DNA of 64,000 nt from PALSA-505 sp035308365 (GTDB lineage: Bacteria; Actinomycetota; Actinomycetes; Streptosporangiales; Streptosporangiaceae), in NCBI GenBank assembly GCA_035308365.1, contig DATGGU010000172.1:30172-94171 (forward strand), in the 5' to 3' direction. The notes beneath the pieces are model-generated. The model ran no database searches. It saw only the letters and a list, made by a program, of their open reading frames with translations, and was not told where the DNA came from. Made by a program: the position numbers and the translations under genes. Positions 49,681-58,260 of this stretch are shown here, piece by piece (the stretch's first letter is position 1; each line of letters starts with the position of its first letter).

Positions 49681-50481
49681 TTAACTTTCCGCCGTTTCGG
49701 CGGGGGGCTGGTATTCGATGTTGCGGTCCACCGCCTGATAGATATCCATGGCTACCGGACGGCGCCTTTCCTCGGCGATCTGGCCAAGCAGGCCGGCCGC
49801 GCGGGCAAGCAGCGCGAAGCCACGTAGCAGGTCGACCGGGAGCCCGAGGTCGGCAAGGGCCGCGCCACATGTGCCCGCGCCGTTGAGCGGCAGGGTACGG
49901 CCGAGTACCTGCGGGTGGACCCGGCCGATGGCCTCGAACAGGCGCAGGTGCGGGCCGAGCAGGCCTTCCTCCGCGGCGATCCGGAACAGCACCGGGGTGC
50001 GCGGGTCGGTGACCTTGTGCACCGGGTGGCCGAGGCCCGGGATCAGGCGGCCCTCGGCCCGGGCCTGCCGGACGGCGGCGAGAGCGACGGCGTCCCAGCC
50101 GGCCCGGTCAGACGGCTGGCCGGCCTCGGCCAGCGCGGCGGCGAGGAAGCGGCCGGCGTCCTCGGTGACGCCGAGGAACCGTGAGCCACCGCCGAGCAGG
50201 CCGGCGGCCAGTGCGCCCTGCAGCGAGTCGGGCGCGCTCAGGTAGGTGAGGCGGGCCGCGATCGCGGTCGGGGTGAAGCCGTGGTCGGCCAGCGCGACCA
50301 GCACGGCCTCGAACACGCGAACCTCGGACGGCGTAGGCCGGCGCTGGGTGACCAGCCACATGGCCAGCTCGCCGAAGCCCACCTTGCCCATCAGGCCGGC
50401 GGCCAGGTCCTGGCCCAGCACGGTGATGGTGTCGGTGTCCGAGGTGCCGATGGAGGTGGGGAAGCGCAGGTCCGGGGTCAT
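49681..50481 (-). CDS. Citryl-CoA lyase-like / citrate-synthase-superfamily small enzyme
   Basis: A 266-aa protein, the size of stand-alone citryl-CoA lyases and of the lyase domain of ATP-citrate lyase. Active-site text includes IPGLGHPVHKVTDPRTPVL (catalytic His), SLQGALAAGLLGGGSRFLG and LPLNGAGTCGAALADLGLP. The reaction would be retro-Claisen cleavage of a 3-hydroxyacyl-CoA into acetyl-CoA and a keto acid. ATG 50481 overlaps the CaiB stop (ATGA), so a CoA transferase and a CoA-ester lyase are directly coupled. Confidence 0.85.
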   Translation of the reverse strand: MTPDLRFPTSIGTSDTDTITVLGQDLAAGLMGKVGFGELAMWLVTQRRPTPSEVRVFEAVLVALADHGFTPTAIAARLTYLSAPDSLQGALAAGLLGGGSRFLGVTEDAGRFLAAALAEAGQPSDRAGWDAVALAAVRQARAEGRLIPGLGHPVHKVTDPRTPVLFRIAAEEGLLGPHLRLFEAIGRVHPQVLGRTLPLNGAGTCGAALADLGLPVDLLRGFALLARAAGLLGQIAEERRRPVAMDIYQAVDRNIEYQPPAETAES

Positions 50482-51680
50482 GAGGCTCCTTCGCTGGACA
50501 GCCAGGCCCGGATCTCGCCGCCGTGTTCGTCGAGCCGGGGCGGCGGCAGGTCGTAGCGCGGCGGGGTGACCGAGAACGTCAGCGGATGGCGGACGGTCGG
50601 CATGGCGGCCTCGCCCTGCCCGGCGATCACCACCGGATCCAGGCCGATCTCCCGGGCGAACGCGACCCCGGCGTCGACCGTGTTGATCGGGCCGCAGGGC
50701 ACGCCGGCCTTGATCAGATCGTCGAACCAGGCCGCGGCCGAGCGGCTGGCCAGGCGCTCGGCGAGCAGCGCGCGCAGTTCCTCCCGGTTCGCGGTCCGGC
50801 CCTGGTTGTGGGCGAACCTCGGGTCGCCGGCCAGGGCGGGCACGCCGAGCACCTCGCACAGCCGGCCGAACTGTGCGTCGTTGCCCACGGTCACGATGAG
50901 GTCGCCGTCACCGGTGGGCAGCGGTTCGTAGGGGTACACGCTGGGGTGGGAGTTGCCCATCCGGTACGGCACGGTTCCGCCGGCCACGTAGGCGCTGGTC
51001 TGGTTCACCATGCCGGACAGCGCGGAGGCCATCAGGGCCGCCTCGACGTGCTGCCCCTGGCCGGTGGCGGCCCGGTGGTTGAGCGCGGCCAGGATGCCGA
51101 TTGTGGTGTGCAGCCCGGCGATGACATCGAAGATCGATATGCCCGAGCGGTACGCCGGGCCGTCCGGGTCGCCGGTCAGGCTCATCAGGCCGGACATGGC
51201 CTGCACCATAAGGTCATAGCCTGGCAGGTTCTTGCCGCCGGCCGCGCCGAAGCCGCTGATCGAGGCGTACACGATGCCCGGGTTCGCGGCGCTGACCGAT
51301 TCGTAGTCCAGGCCGAACCTGGCCAGCCCGCCGGGCTTGAAGTTCTGCACGAACACGTCGGCCCGGCGGGCCAGCTCGTGTGCCATGGCCAGGTCGCCGG
51401 GGTCGGTCAGGTCGAGCGCGACCGAGCGCTTGTTCCGGTTGATCGCCAGGTAGTAGGTGGAGACTCCGTCCTCGGTGGCCGGTGGCACCCAGCGGCGGGT
51501 GTCGTCGCCGTCCGGGCTTTCCACCTTGATCACGTCCGCGCCGAGGTCGGCCAGCAGCATCGTGCAGTACGGGCCGGCCAGCACCCGGGAGAAGTCGGCG
51601 ACGATGAGACCGGACAGCGGTCCCGGGCCGTGGCCCTGGCTGGCCTGGCTGGCTTGGCTGGTGCTCGCGGGCTCGCTCAT
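50478..51680 (-). CDS. CaiB/BaiF family (class III) CoA-transferase
   Basis: A 400-aa enzyme that activates carboxylic acids by CoA transfer. Markers are LIVADFSRVLAGPYCTMLLAD, ADVIKVESPDGDDTR, NRNKRSVALDL and the catalytic Asp in GISIFDVIAGLHTT. A short repetitive start (SQASQASQ) precedes the fold. It is the first gene of the caiB-lyase-ligB-ligA operon, 26 bp downstream of the iclR stop and just after an operator-like palindrome at 51700-51716. Confidence 0.92.
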   Translation of the reverse strand: MSEPASTSQASQASQGHGPGPLSGLIVADFSRVLAGPYCTMLLADLGADVIKVESPDGDDTRRWVPPATEDGVSTYYLAINRNKRSVALDLTDPGDLAMAHELARRADVFVQNFKPGGLARFGLDYESVSAANPGIVYASISGFGAAGGKNLPGYDLMVQAMSGLMSLTGDPDGPAYRSGISIFDVIAGLHTTIGILAALNHRAATGQGQHVEAALMASALSGMVNQTSAYVAGGTVPYRMGNSHPSVYPYEPLPTGDGDLIVTVGNDAQFGRLCEVLGVPALAGDPRFAHNQGRTANREELRALLAERLASRSAAAWFDDLIKAGVPCGPINTVDAGVAFAREIGLDPVVIAGQGEAAMPTVRHPLTFSVTPPRYDLPPPRLDEHGGEIRAWLSSEGAS

Positions 51681-51699
51681 GGGCAGCTACGTATCCTCC

Positions 51700-51716
51700 T
51701 GTCCGCTAGCCGGACA
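51700..51716. promoter_or_regulatory. Palindrome upstream of the CaiB gene with the same half-site as the iclR operator
   Basis: TGTCCG-CTAGC-CGGACA, perfect 6-bp arms, ends 20 bp before the CaiB ATG. The half-site CGGACA/TGTCCG also makes up the palindrome at 52641-52656. This suggests one regulator for both sites. Confidence 0.5.
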
Positions 51717-52590
51717 AGCGTCCGGGCAGGTCGTCCTGTGCTGCGATGGTCAGCTGGGGCGCTGCCTGGCAAGCGGCCCAGTCCGCGCTGATCGCCCCGG
51801 CAGCCTGAAGCAGCCAGGGCAGGTACTCGCCGGTGAGCACCTCGACCGGAGTCTCGGCGGCGTGCACGGTGACGTTCATCGCCGCGATCACCCGGCCCTC
51901 GCCGTCCCGCAGCGCGGTGGCCACCGAACGGATCCCCAGGGCAAGCTGCTCATCGGTCAGCGACCAGCCGCGGGCCCGGACGGTCCGCAGCTCAGCGGCC
52001 CGCTCGGCCGGGCCTGGCCGCCAGCGGGGGGTGATCCCGGACCGGCTCGGCTCGGCCAGCACCCGTTCGGCCTCGCCCGGCGGCAGGGCGGCCAGCAGCA
52101 CCTTGCCGAGCGAGGTCGGCATGGCCGGGAACCGGGTGCCGATGGTCACCGCCAGCGCGATGATCTTGGGTACCGCCACCCTGGCCACGTAGACGATGTC
52201 CGAGCCGTCGAGCTGGGCGATCGACGAGGACTCATGGGTGCGTGCCACCAGCCGCTCCATGTGTGGCCTGGCGACCTCCCACAGGTTGTGGGACAGCACG
52301 TAGGACATGCCGAGCTCGAGCACCCGGGGGGTCAGCTCGTAGCCGCGCTCCACCGCCCGCACGTACCCGAGCTGCTCCAGGGTGAGCAGGATCCGCCGCG
52401 CCGTGGGCCTGGCGAGCCCGGCCTGCGCGGCCACCGCGGCCAGGGACATGACCGGCTGGCGCGGCTGGAAGGCCCGGATCACGTCGAGACCGCGGGCCAG
52501 CGCCTCGATGAAATCCGGGCTGGGATCGCGGCCTGCCACGGGAGTCCTTTCCGTTGACAGCGTTTCTCGTGACGGTGTTTCCCTTGACAT
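51706..52590 (-). CDS. IclR family transcriptional regulator (PcaR/PcaU-like)
   Basis: A 294-aa regulator. The winged helix (about 25-90) has VMSLAAVAAQAGLARPTARR and LLTLEQLGYVRAV; the effector domain (about 100-285) has SSSIAQLDGSDIVYVARV, FPAMPTSLGKVLLAALPP and RSVATALRDGEGRVIAAMNV. PcaR-type members control aromatic acid catabolism, matching its operon. ATG 52590 is used; the frame is open to 52629. It precedes the CaiB operon and is divergent from the amidohydrolase gene. Confidence 0.92.
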   Translation of the reverse strand: MSRETPSRETLSTERTPVAGRDPSPDFIEALARGLDVIRAFQPRQPVMSLAAVAAQAGLARPTARRILLTLEQLGYVRAVERGYELTPRVLELGMSYVLSHNLWEVARPHMERLVARTHESSSIAQLDGSDIVYVARVAVPKIIALAVTIGTRFPAMPTSLGKVLLAALPPGEAERVLAEPSRSGITPRWRPGPAERAAELRTVRARGWSLTDEQLALGIRSVATALRDGEGRVIAAMNVTVHAAETPVEVLTGEYLPWLLQAAGAISADWAACQAAPQLTIAAQDDLPGRLSG

Positions 52591-52640
52591 CGGGTCCCGC
52601 CACGGGCGACGCTTCCGGTCAGGATACATGTGCCCGTCAT

Positions 52641-52656
52641 GCGGACATGTGTCCGC
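52641..52656. promoter_or_regulatory. Perfect palindrome between iclR and the amidohydrolase gene
   Basis: GCGGACA-TG-TGTCCGC has 7-bp arms and a 2-bp centre. It lies 51 bp before iclR and 43 bp before the amidohydrolase start, so it could control both. Size and symmetry fit an IclR-family operator. Confidence 0.55.
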
Positions 52657-52698
52657 GACCGCGAATCAGCCGCCTGCCGCGGAGTTGGAGGGTTTGCC

Positions 52699-54159
52699 AT
52701 GACCACTGCCGAGCTGGCACCGGGCCGGCCCATCGTGTTCCGGAACGCCACCGTGCTCACCATGGACGACGCTCACCGCGTCATGACCGGTGCCGACGTC
52801 CTGGTGACCGGCGACCAGATTGCCGCGGTCGGCCCCGCCCTGGCGGTGCCCGAGGGCACGGCGGAGATCGACGCGGCCGGCGGCATCGTCATGCCCGGCA
52901 TGATCGACACACACCGGCACATGTGGCAGACGGCCATGCGCGGGTACGGAGCCGACTGGACGCTGACCCAGTACTTCGTCTGGTACTACCTGCAGTGGGG
53001 CAAGTGCTTCCGTCCACAGGACATCTACGCGGGCAACCTGCAGTCCGCGATCGAGTCGATCGACGCCGGGGTTACCACGACCGTGGACTGGTCACACGGC
53101 CTGCAGACGACAGACCACGCGGAGGCGGCCGTCGATGCCCTGACCGAGGTGCCCGGCCGGTTCGTCCTCGCCTATGGCAACATCCAGCAGGGCCCCTGGG
53201 AGTGGTCCACCAGCCCGGAGTTCCGCGACTTCGTCAACCGGCGGATCACCATCGGCGACCACATGCTGGGCTTCGCACTGGCCTTCGACATTCCAGGCAG
53301 CGCGGAGTTTCCCGAGCGTGCGGCGTTCGAGGTGGCCCGCGAACTCGGCGTGCCGGTGACCACGCACGCCGGGGTGTGGGCGGTGACCAACGACGAGGGC
53401 GTGCGGCACATGCACGAGAACGGGTTCATGACCCCGTCCACCATCTACGTGCACGCCTCCACGCTGAGCCAGGATTCCTACCACCGGATCGCCGCGACCG
53501 GCGGGTCGGTGTCGGTCGCCACCGACAGCGAGCAGAGCGCCGGCCAGGGTTACCCGACGACCTGGACGCTGCGCGAATACGACATCCCGGTGTCGCTGTC
53601 CATGGACACCAGCGTCTGGTGGAGCGGGGACCTGTTCACCGCGATGCGCAGCACCCTGGGCGCCGACCGGTCACGTGAGCACCTGGAGGCGCACCGCAAG
53701 CAGGAGACGGTGACGCACTGCCGCCTGCGGGCCGAGCAGGTCGTCGACTGGGCGACCCGGGGCGGGGCCAAGGCACTCGGGCTCGACTCGGTCGTCGGCA
53801 GCCTCGAACCCGGCAAGAAGGCCGACGTGGTGCTGATCAAGAACGACGCTTCACCGGCGATGTTCCCGGTGCTCAACCCGTACGGTCACGTGGTATTCCA
53901 GGCCCAGCGCGGCGATGTGCACACGGTCCTGGTGAACGGACGGGTGGTCAAGCACAACCACCGCCTGGTCGGTGTGGACCTGGGCCGGGCCCGGGAGCTG
54001 GCCGGGCAGACGGTCGAGTACCTGATGGGTGAGCTGGGGCCGGACGCCTGGAAGGAGGGCATGCACCCGGAGGTCCCGGAGGCCAAGACGCTGAGCAACC
54101 CTTACACGTACACCCATGCCGAGGGCGAGACCGGCTTCACCGGGACCGGGGACGCCTGA
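52699..54159 (+). CDS. Amidohydrolase superfamily metal-dependent hydrolase (TrzA/AtzA/SsnA-like)
   Basis: A 486-aa barrel hydrolase. Metal ligands are visible: HxH in DTHRHMWQTAM, His in VTTHAGVWAV and IYVHASTLS, and Asp in VATDSEQSAG. The composite beta-sandwich starts IVFRNATVLTMDDAHRVMTG and ends SLEPGKKADVVLIKND. Relatives deaminate or dechlorinate rings or purine-like substrates. ATG 52699 lies behind TTGGAGGG. Divergent to iclR and probably co-regulated, it may feed phenolic substrates to the LigAB operon; that is inference. Confidence 0.88.
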   Translation: MTTAELAPGRPIVFRNATVLTMDDAHRVMTGADVLVTGDQIAAVGPALAVPEGTAEIDAAGGIVMPGMIDTHRHMWQTAMRGYGADWTLTQYFVWYYLQWGKCFRPQDIYAGNLQSAIESIDAGVTTTVDWSHGLQTTDHAEAAVDALTEVPGRFVLAYGNIQQGPWEWSTSPEFRDFVNRRITIGDHMLGFALAFDIPGSAEFPERAAFEVARELGVPVTTHAGVWAVTNDEGVRHMHENGFMTPSTIYVHASTLSQDSYHRIAATGGSVSVATDSEQSAGQGYPTTWTLREYDIPVSLSMDTSVWWSGDLFTAMRSTLGADRSREHLEAHRKQETVTHCRLRAEQVVDWATRGGAKALGLDSVVGSLEPGKKADVVLIKNDASPAMFPVLNPYGHVVFQAQRGDVHTVLVNGRVVKHNHRLVGVDLGRARELAGQTVEYLMGELGPDAWKEGMHPEVPEAKTLSNPYTYTHAEGETGFTGTGDA

Positions 54160-54163
54160 CGGA

Positions 54164-54412
54164 TCATTCGTCCTGGCCGGCCGGTTTGGCCCGGCCGCGC
54201 TCACCGGCCGGGTGCTCGACCAGGGCGAGGATGCGGCTGGCCATGAACCTGGCCGTGCGGACCGGCGTCCCGGTGCGGGTCACCTCGCTGACCTCGACGA
54301 ATCCGCGCCGGGTGATGACGTCCACCCGGCGGCCCGCCCGGGTCGCGGTCACCTCGTAGGCGCGGCTGCCCTCGCCGGTGTCGATGATGATCTCGACCCA
54401 GTCCCCTATCAT
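54164..54412 (-). CDS. Small conserved actinobacterial protein, 82 aa, unknown function
   Basis: Starts ATG 54412 behind AGGCAGGA. The core GDWVEIIIDTGEGSRAYEVT and RRGFVEVSEVTRTGTPVRTA, then RFMASRILALVEHP looks like a compact beta-rich domain ending in a helix, common in actinomycetes as I recall it. A charged tail follows. It lies 55 bp downstream of the LigD-type gene on the same strand. Confidence 0.75.
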   Translation of the reverse strand: MIGDWVEIIIDTGEGSRAYEVTATRAGRRVDVITRRGFVEVSEVTRTGTPVRTARFMASRILALVEHPAGERGRAKPAGQDE

Positions 54413-54467
54413 TCCTGCCTCATACCCAGTGCCGGGGCGGCTAGCCAACGTTGATCGTGGGCCCGGA

Positions 54468-55433
54468 TCAGCCGTCGCCATCGGCGGAGCGGCGCGCGCG
54501 GGCGCGGCGTTTGCCCTCGTGCATGGCCTGCACCCGGGCAATGGGAATCGTGTGGCCCTCAGCGATCAGGCCGGCGCCCAGCCGCTGCGGCGGCGGCATC
54601 GCGTCCGCCCACGGATCGCGGGCGGCCAGGAGGGCAGCCGCGGTGTGCACGGTGAAGTCGGCCGGGCTGACGCCGTCCAGGTCGTCCCAGCCGACCGGGA
54701 ACGAAACCGGCACGCCTGGCCGCACCCGTGGGCTGTAAGCGGCGACCACGGTCGCCCCGCCGGCCCGGGTGGAGTCCAGGAACACCTTGCCTTCCCTGTC
54801 CTCCTTGATGAACGCCGTCGTGGCCAGAACCGGGTCGATCCGCTCGGCGCGCACCGCCAGCGCGCGGGTTGCCGCAGCCACGTCCTCGTTGGCCTGGCCC
54901 GGTTCGAGCGGGACGAAGATGTGCACTCCCTTGGAGCCGCTGGTCTTGACCGCACCGGCCAGCCCGGACTCGTGCAGCGCCTGCCGGACCAGGTGGGCGG
55001 CGCGGACCACCTGGCCGAACGCGTCCGTGACCGGCGGGTCGAGGTCCAGCACCAGGTGGGTCGGGTGGTGCAGGTCGTCCACCAGCCCCAGCGCCGGGTG
55101 GTACTCGATGGCCCGCTGGTTGCCGAACCACAGCAGCGTGCGCCGGTCGTCGCACAGCGCGTAGGAGACCTCGCGGTGTGAGGACTCGGCCCACATTCGC
55201 ACCGTGCGCACCCAGGACGGGGTGTATTTCGGCACGTTCTTCTGCATGAACGGGTCCTGCCCGCGCAGCAGCCGGATAACAGACAGCGGCCGGCCGCGCA
55301 GCACCGGGAGGATCCGGCCGCTGACCGTGTCCAGGTAGTCCACCAGGTCCCGCTTGGTCGCCCCGGCCCCCTCGAACAGCTCCTGGTCGAGGTTGGTCAG
55401 CGGTACCCCGTCCCGTTCCTCGCCGGCGCTCAC
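54468..55433 (-). CDS. LigD polymerase-domain protein of bacterial non-homologous end joining
   Basis: A 321-aa stand-alone PolDom of the archaeo-eukaryotic primase superfamily. The catalytic Asp pair is in LVLDLDPPVTD; further motifs are VKTSGSKGVHIFVPLEPG and YSPRVRPGVPVSFPVGWDDL. N-terminal TNLDQELFEGAGATKRDLVDY matches the family. Such proteins extend DNA or RNA ends with Ku and a ligase; no ku or ligase gene is in the window. It is 6 bp after the SDR gene and may be cotranscribed. Confidence 0.92.
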   Translation of the reverse strand: MSAGEERDGVPLTNLDQELFEGAGATKRDLVDYLDTVSGRILPVLRGRPLSVIRLLRGQDPFMQKNVPKYTPSWVRTVRMWAESSHREVSYALCDDRRTLLWFGNQRAIEYHPALGLVDDLHHPTHLVLDLDPPVTDAFGQVVRAAHLVRQALHESGLAGAVKTSGSKGVHIFVPLEPGQANEDVAAATRALAVRAERIDPVLATTAFIKEDREGKVFLDSTRAGGATVVAAYSPRVRPGVPVSFPVGWDDLDGVSPADFTVHTAAALLAARDPWADAMPPPQRLGAGLIAEGHTIPIARVQAMHEGKRRARARRSADGDG

Positions 55434-55439
55434 CGGCGG

Positions 55440-56189
55440 TCAGCCCCGGCCGATGAACGGCATCTCGGTGGCCGTGATGGTCATGAACTGCACGTTGGCG
55501 TCCAGCGGCAGCGAGGCCATGTACAGCACGGCGTCGGCGACGTGCCGGGGATCGAAGGTGGGCTCGGGCATGACCGTCCGGTTGGCCTGGAGCGCGCCCT
55601 CGCTGATCCCCTTGGTCAGCTCGGTGGCGGCGTTCCCGATGTCGATCTGGCCGCAGGCGATACCGAAGCCACGCCCGTCCAGTGAGATCGACTTGGTCAG
55701 CCCGGTGATCGCGTGCTTGGTCGAGGTGTAGCCGACGCTGCGCGGCCGGGGGGCCTGCGCGGATATCGAGCCGTTGTTGATGATCCGCCCGCCCTGCGGG
55801 GTCTGCGCCTTCATCATCCGCACGGCGTGGTGCGCGCACAGGAACGCGCCGGTCAGGTTCGTGGCGACCATCGACTGCCACTGCTCCAGGGTGAGCTCGT
55901 CCACAGTGCCCGCCGGGCCGAACACCCCGGCATTGTTGAACAGCAGGTCGATGCGCCCCCACCGGCGCTGCACAGCCTCGAACAGTGCGGCCACCGAGTC
56001 CGGCACGGTGACGTCGGCCGGCACCACGAGCACGGCGTCCTCGCCGGCCCCGGCCACTGTCTCGCGCAGCGCGCCCTCGCGCCTGCCCGCCACCGCGACC
56101 TGCCACCCCGCGGCCAGCAGGGCCTGGGAAACACACCGCCCGAGCCCGGATCCCGCCCCGGTCACCACACTCACGCCCGTCGTTGCCAT
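55440..56189 (-). CDS. SDR family oxidoreductase
   Basis: A 249-aa classical short-chain dehydrogenase: VVTGAGSGLGRCVSQAL (TGxxxGxG), LFNNAGVFGPAG (NNAG), the catalytic Ser in INNGSISAQAPRP and YxxxK in VGYTSTKHAITGL. NADP preference is suggested by AGRREG after strand 2. ATG 56189 gives the standard start; the frame opens at 56225. The substrate is unknown. Confidence 0.92.
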   Translation of the reverse strand: MATTGVSVVTGAGSGLGRCVSQALLAAGWQVAVAGRREGALRETVAGAGEDAVLVVPADVTVPDSVAALFEAVQRRWGRIDLLFNNAGVFGPAGTVDELTLEQWQSMVATNLTGAFLCAHHAVRMMKAQTPQGGRIINNGSISAQAPRPRSVGYTSTKHAITGLTKSISLDGRGFGIACGQIDIGNAATELTKGISEGALQANRTVMPEPTFDPRHVADAVLYMASLPLDANVQFMTITATEMPFIGRG

Positions 56190-56238
56190 CGCCGTCCCAT
56201 CGCCTCGCCCGGATAACGCTCTCAACCTATCGGGCGGG

Positions 56239-56631
56239 TCAGCGGTCCAGCGCGCTCGGATCGGCCGGGACGTCCACCGCGTTCTCCTTGAGCGCGGCCA
56301 GCGGGACGATCTCCAGGGCGCGTTCGTGGGTGGAGGCGAGCACCACCGGCGCGGCGACGCCGTCGCGGTAGGCGAGCAGCCAGTTGGCCGCCGTCACGCA
56401 CCACCGGTCGCCCGGCACCAGCCCGGGAAAGCTGAACGCCGGGACCGGGGTGCTCAGGTCGTTGCCGATGCGGCGCTGGTGTTCGAGGAACTCGGCGGTG
56501 ACCACCGCACAGATCGTGTGGCTCCCCAGGTCCTCCGGCCCGGAGTTGCAGCAGCCGTCCCGGTAGAAACCGGTCACCGGATCCATGCCGCAGGGTTCGA
56601 GTTCACCGCCCAGTACGTTGCGATCGGCCAT
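56239..56631 (-). CDS. DUF2237 family protein
   Basis: A 130-aa protein with the family text NVLGGELEPCGMDPVTGFYR, DGCCNSGPEDLGSHTICAVV, PGLVPGDRWCVTAANWLLAY and VVLASTHERALEIVPLAALK. Several conserved Cys residues suggest metal binding or redox function, but no activity is known to me. ATG 56631 starts at the conserved NVLGGEL. It is 49 bp upstream of the SDR start on the same strand. Confidence 0.9.
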   Translation of the reverse strand: MADRNVLGGELEPCGMDPVTGFYRDGCCNSGPEDLGSHTICAVVTAEFLEHQRRIGNDLSTPVPAFSFPGLVPGDRWCVTAANWLLAYRDGVAAPVVLASTHERALEIVPLAALKENAVDVPADPSALDR

Positions 56632-56816
56632 GACAGCCAGTATCTGCGGCCTGGCCGGGGCGCTACAAGCACCTGGCCGGCCAGCGGGCCGGCCCGCTTG
56701 GCCCCGGCAGGGTCCGCCTGCATCCCCCCGCGAGTGGCCGGCGATCAACGCAGGTGGCCAGTCTCCGTCGTAAATTTTGAGCTGGTATTCCCTCTGTACG
56801 ACGTGCCGCCCTGCCG

Positions 56817-57443
56817 TCATGAGACATCGCGGTCGTTCCGCCCGGCCGAATGGTGCAAGGCGGGCCGGTAACCAGCCGCCAGCACCGCGACCGTGGCGCG
56901 CGGGGTCAGCACGGTGACACCGCCACCGGGCCTGTCCCGCTCCCTGTGATAGCCGCCGTGGCTCCAGGCGAGCAGACGGTCGCCGAGGACCAGCCAGGGC
57001 GCGCCGTCGAGTTCGATCATGGCCCCGTCCGGCAGGGAGTCCAGCGGAGCCTGGTAGGTGCGGCGGACGCCGGGGCTGGCCAGCCGGTCGTTGTGCAGGC
57101 GCTCGTTCATCGCCTGGGCGCTCACCGGTCCGGGGAACGCCTCCGTCCAGGCGCGCTTGAACTCCTGGTAGCGGGGGTAGCGGCATTCGCCGCAGGGGCG
57201 GTGCCCGGCGGCCAGGCCGGTGGCCTCGTCCAGGAAGAACAGTTCGGTGAGCCGGCCAGGCTGCCACAGCGTCCGGCGTCTGCCCTTGAACTCCAGGACG
57301 CAGATCAGCCACAGCTTCCCGCGTGAGTAGCGGGCCAGGTTGCCGTGGGAATCCAGGAGCTGGCCGCGGTTGCCCCAGAACATCCCCCGGTCCTCGGCCG
57401 CCTCCAGTTCCCCGTAGGGGGTCACCCGGTTCTGCCGGGGCAT
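56817..57443 (-). CDS. Conserved hypothetical protein with an Ada-like Cys pair, 208 aa
   Basis: ATG 57443 follows GGAGGTGG. The protein has NRVTPYGELEAAEDRGMFWG, WLICVLEFKGRRRTLWQPG, TELFFLDEATGLAAGHRPCG and ECRYPRYQEF. The GHRPCGEC segment resembles the Cys-rich metal-binding site of Ada-type proteins, and the whole is a family seen in many bacteria without known function (from memory). A 185-bp gap separates it from the DUF2237 gene and holds nothing recognisable. Confidence 0.75.
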   Translation of the reverse strand: MPRQNRVTPYGELEAAEDRGMFWGNRGQLLDSHGNLARYSRGKLWLICVLEFKGRRRTLWQPGRLTELFFLDEATGLAAGHRPCGECRYPRYQEFKRAWTEAFPGPVSAQAMNERLHNDRLASPGVRRTYQAPLDSLPDGAMIELDGAPWLVLGDRLLAWSHGGYHRERDRPGGGVTVLTPRATVAVLAAGYRPALHHSAGRNDRDVS

Positions 57444-57518
57444 GGCGCCACCTCCACCTTCCAGTCTGCCGTGATTTATCCGCTCGCCGGCCGCGGCTGA
57501 CAGGCCTGGCATCGCGGT

Positions 57519-57763
57519 ATGGCCGCCGCCATGCTCGCGTTCGCCGGTGTCGCGGCCGTCCTCAACGTCACGCCCGGCCTGGACATGATGCTCGTGCTGC
57601 GCACCTCGGTGACCGGCTGTCGGTGCTGTACTTCATCGTTTCGGGGGCCGCGGCGGCGCTGGCCGGGCGGCTCGCCCAGGCCTCCTTCCGGCGGCGGATG
57701 GAGCAGGTCAGCGGCGTCGTGTTCCTGGGGTTCGCGGCCAGCCTGGTCTGGGAGCGGAGCTGA
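57519..57763 (+). pseudogene. LysE family translocator with internal deletion and frameshift
   Basis: From ATG 57519 one frame reads AMLAFAGVAAVLNVTPGLDM, MLVLRTSVTG, the first helix of LysE/RhtB exporters. Near 57620 the text passes to the next frame: VLYFIVSGAAAALAGRLAQA and MEQVSGVVFLGFAASLVWER, the last helices, ending TGA 57763. About 120 middle residues of a ~205-aa protein are gone. Not functional. Confidence 0.85.
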
Positions 57764-58243
57764 TCACAGCCAGAACGTGTCGTGCTGGAGCATGAAGGCC
57801 GCCCGCTCCTCGCCGGTGAGGTGACCGAGGCCGGCCGCTATCCCCTCGAAGTAGCCCTCCCTGGGCGCGCCGGGAGCGAACAGGATCAGCATGGACGCGG
57901 CCTCGCCCGACTCGTTGCGGAAGGCGTGCACGCCACCCTCGGGCACGTACAGGAAGTCGCCCTTGGCGCCGTCGATCCACTTCTTGCCATCGAACAGCCG
58001 CACGGCGCCGTCGAGTATGTAGAACGACTCGGAGATGCCGCGATGGAAATGTGGATCCGGGCCGGACACCGGGCCCTTGAAGTCCCAGCGATAGAGGCCG
58101 AACTGGCCGTGCGTCGAGGCCCCGGTCGCGAGGTAACTGGCGCTGGCGGTCTTCATCGGCAGCTCGGGAGCCTGTGACCCCATCCGGTACACGGCGCTGA
58201 ACTCGCCGTTCTCGCCCAGGTAGACCGGATCTGGATAGGACAT
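57764..58243 (-). CDS. Cupin domain-containing protein
   Basis: A 159-aa single beta-barrel cupin. Metal-binding motif 1 is in GPDPHFHRGISESFYILDG (HxH...E) and motif 2 near YVPEGGVHAFRNESG (final His). ATG 58243 follows AAAGGAAA. It ends directly at the stop of the LysE remnant on the other strand. A 17-bp tandem repeat separates it from the upstream aminotransferase. Dioxygenase, isomerase or sensor functions are all possible. Confidence 0.88.
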   Translation of the reverse strand: MSYPDPVYLGENGEFSAVYRMGSQAPELPMKTASASYLATGASTHGQFGLYRWDFKGPVSGPDPHFHRGISESFYILDGAVRLFDGKKWIDGAKGDFLYVPEGGVHAFRNESGEAASMLILFAPGAPREGYFEGIAAGLGHLTGEERAAFMLQHDTFWL

Positions 58244-58260
58244 GGTTTTCCTTTCCTGGT

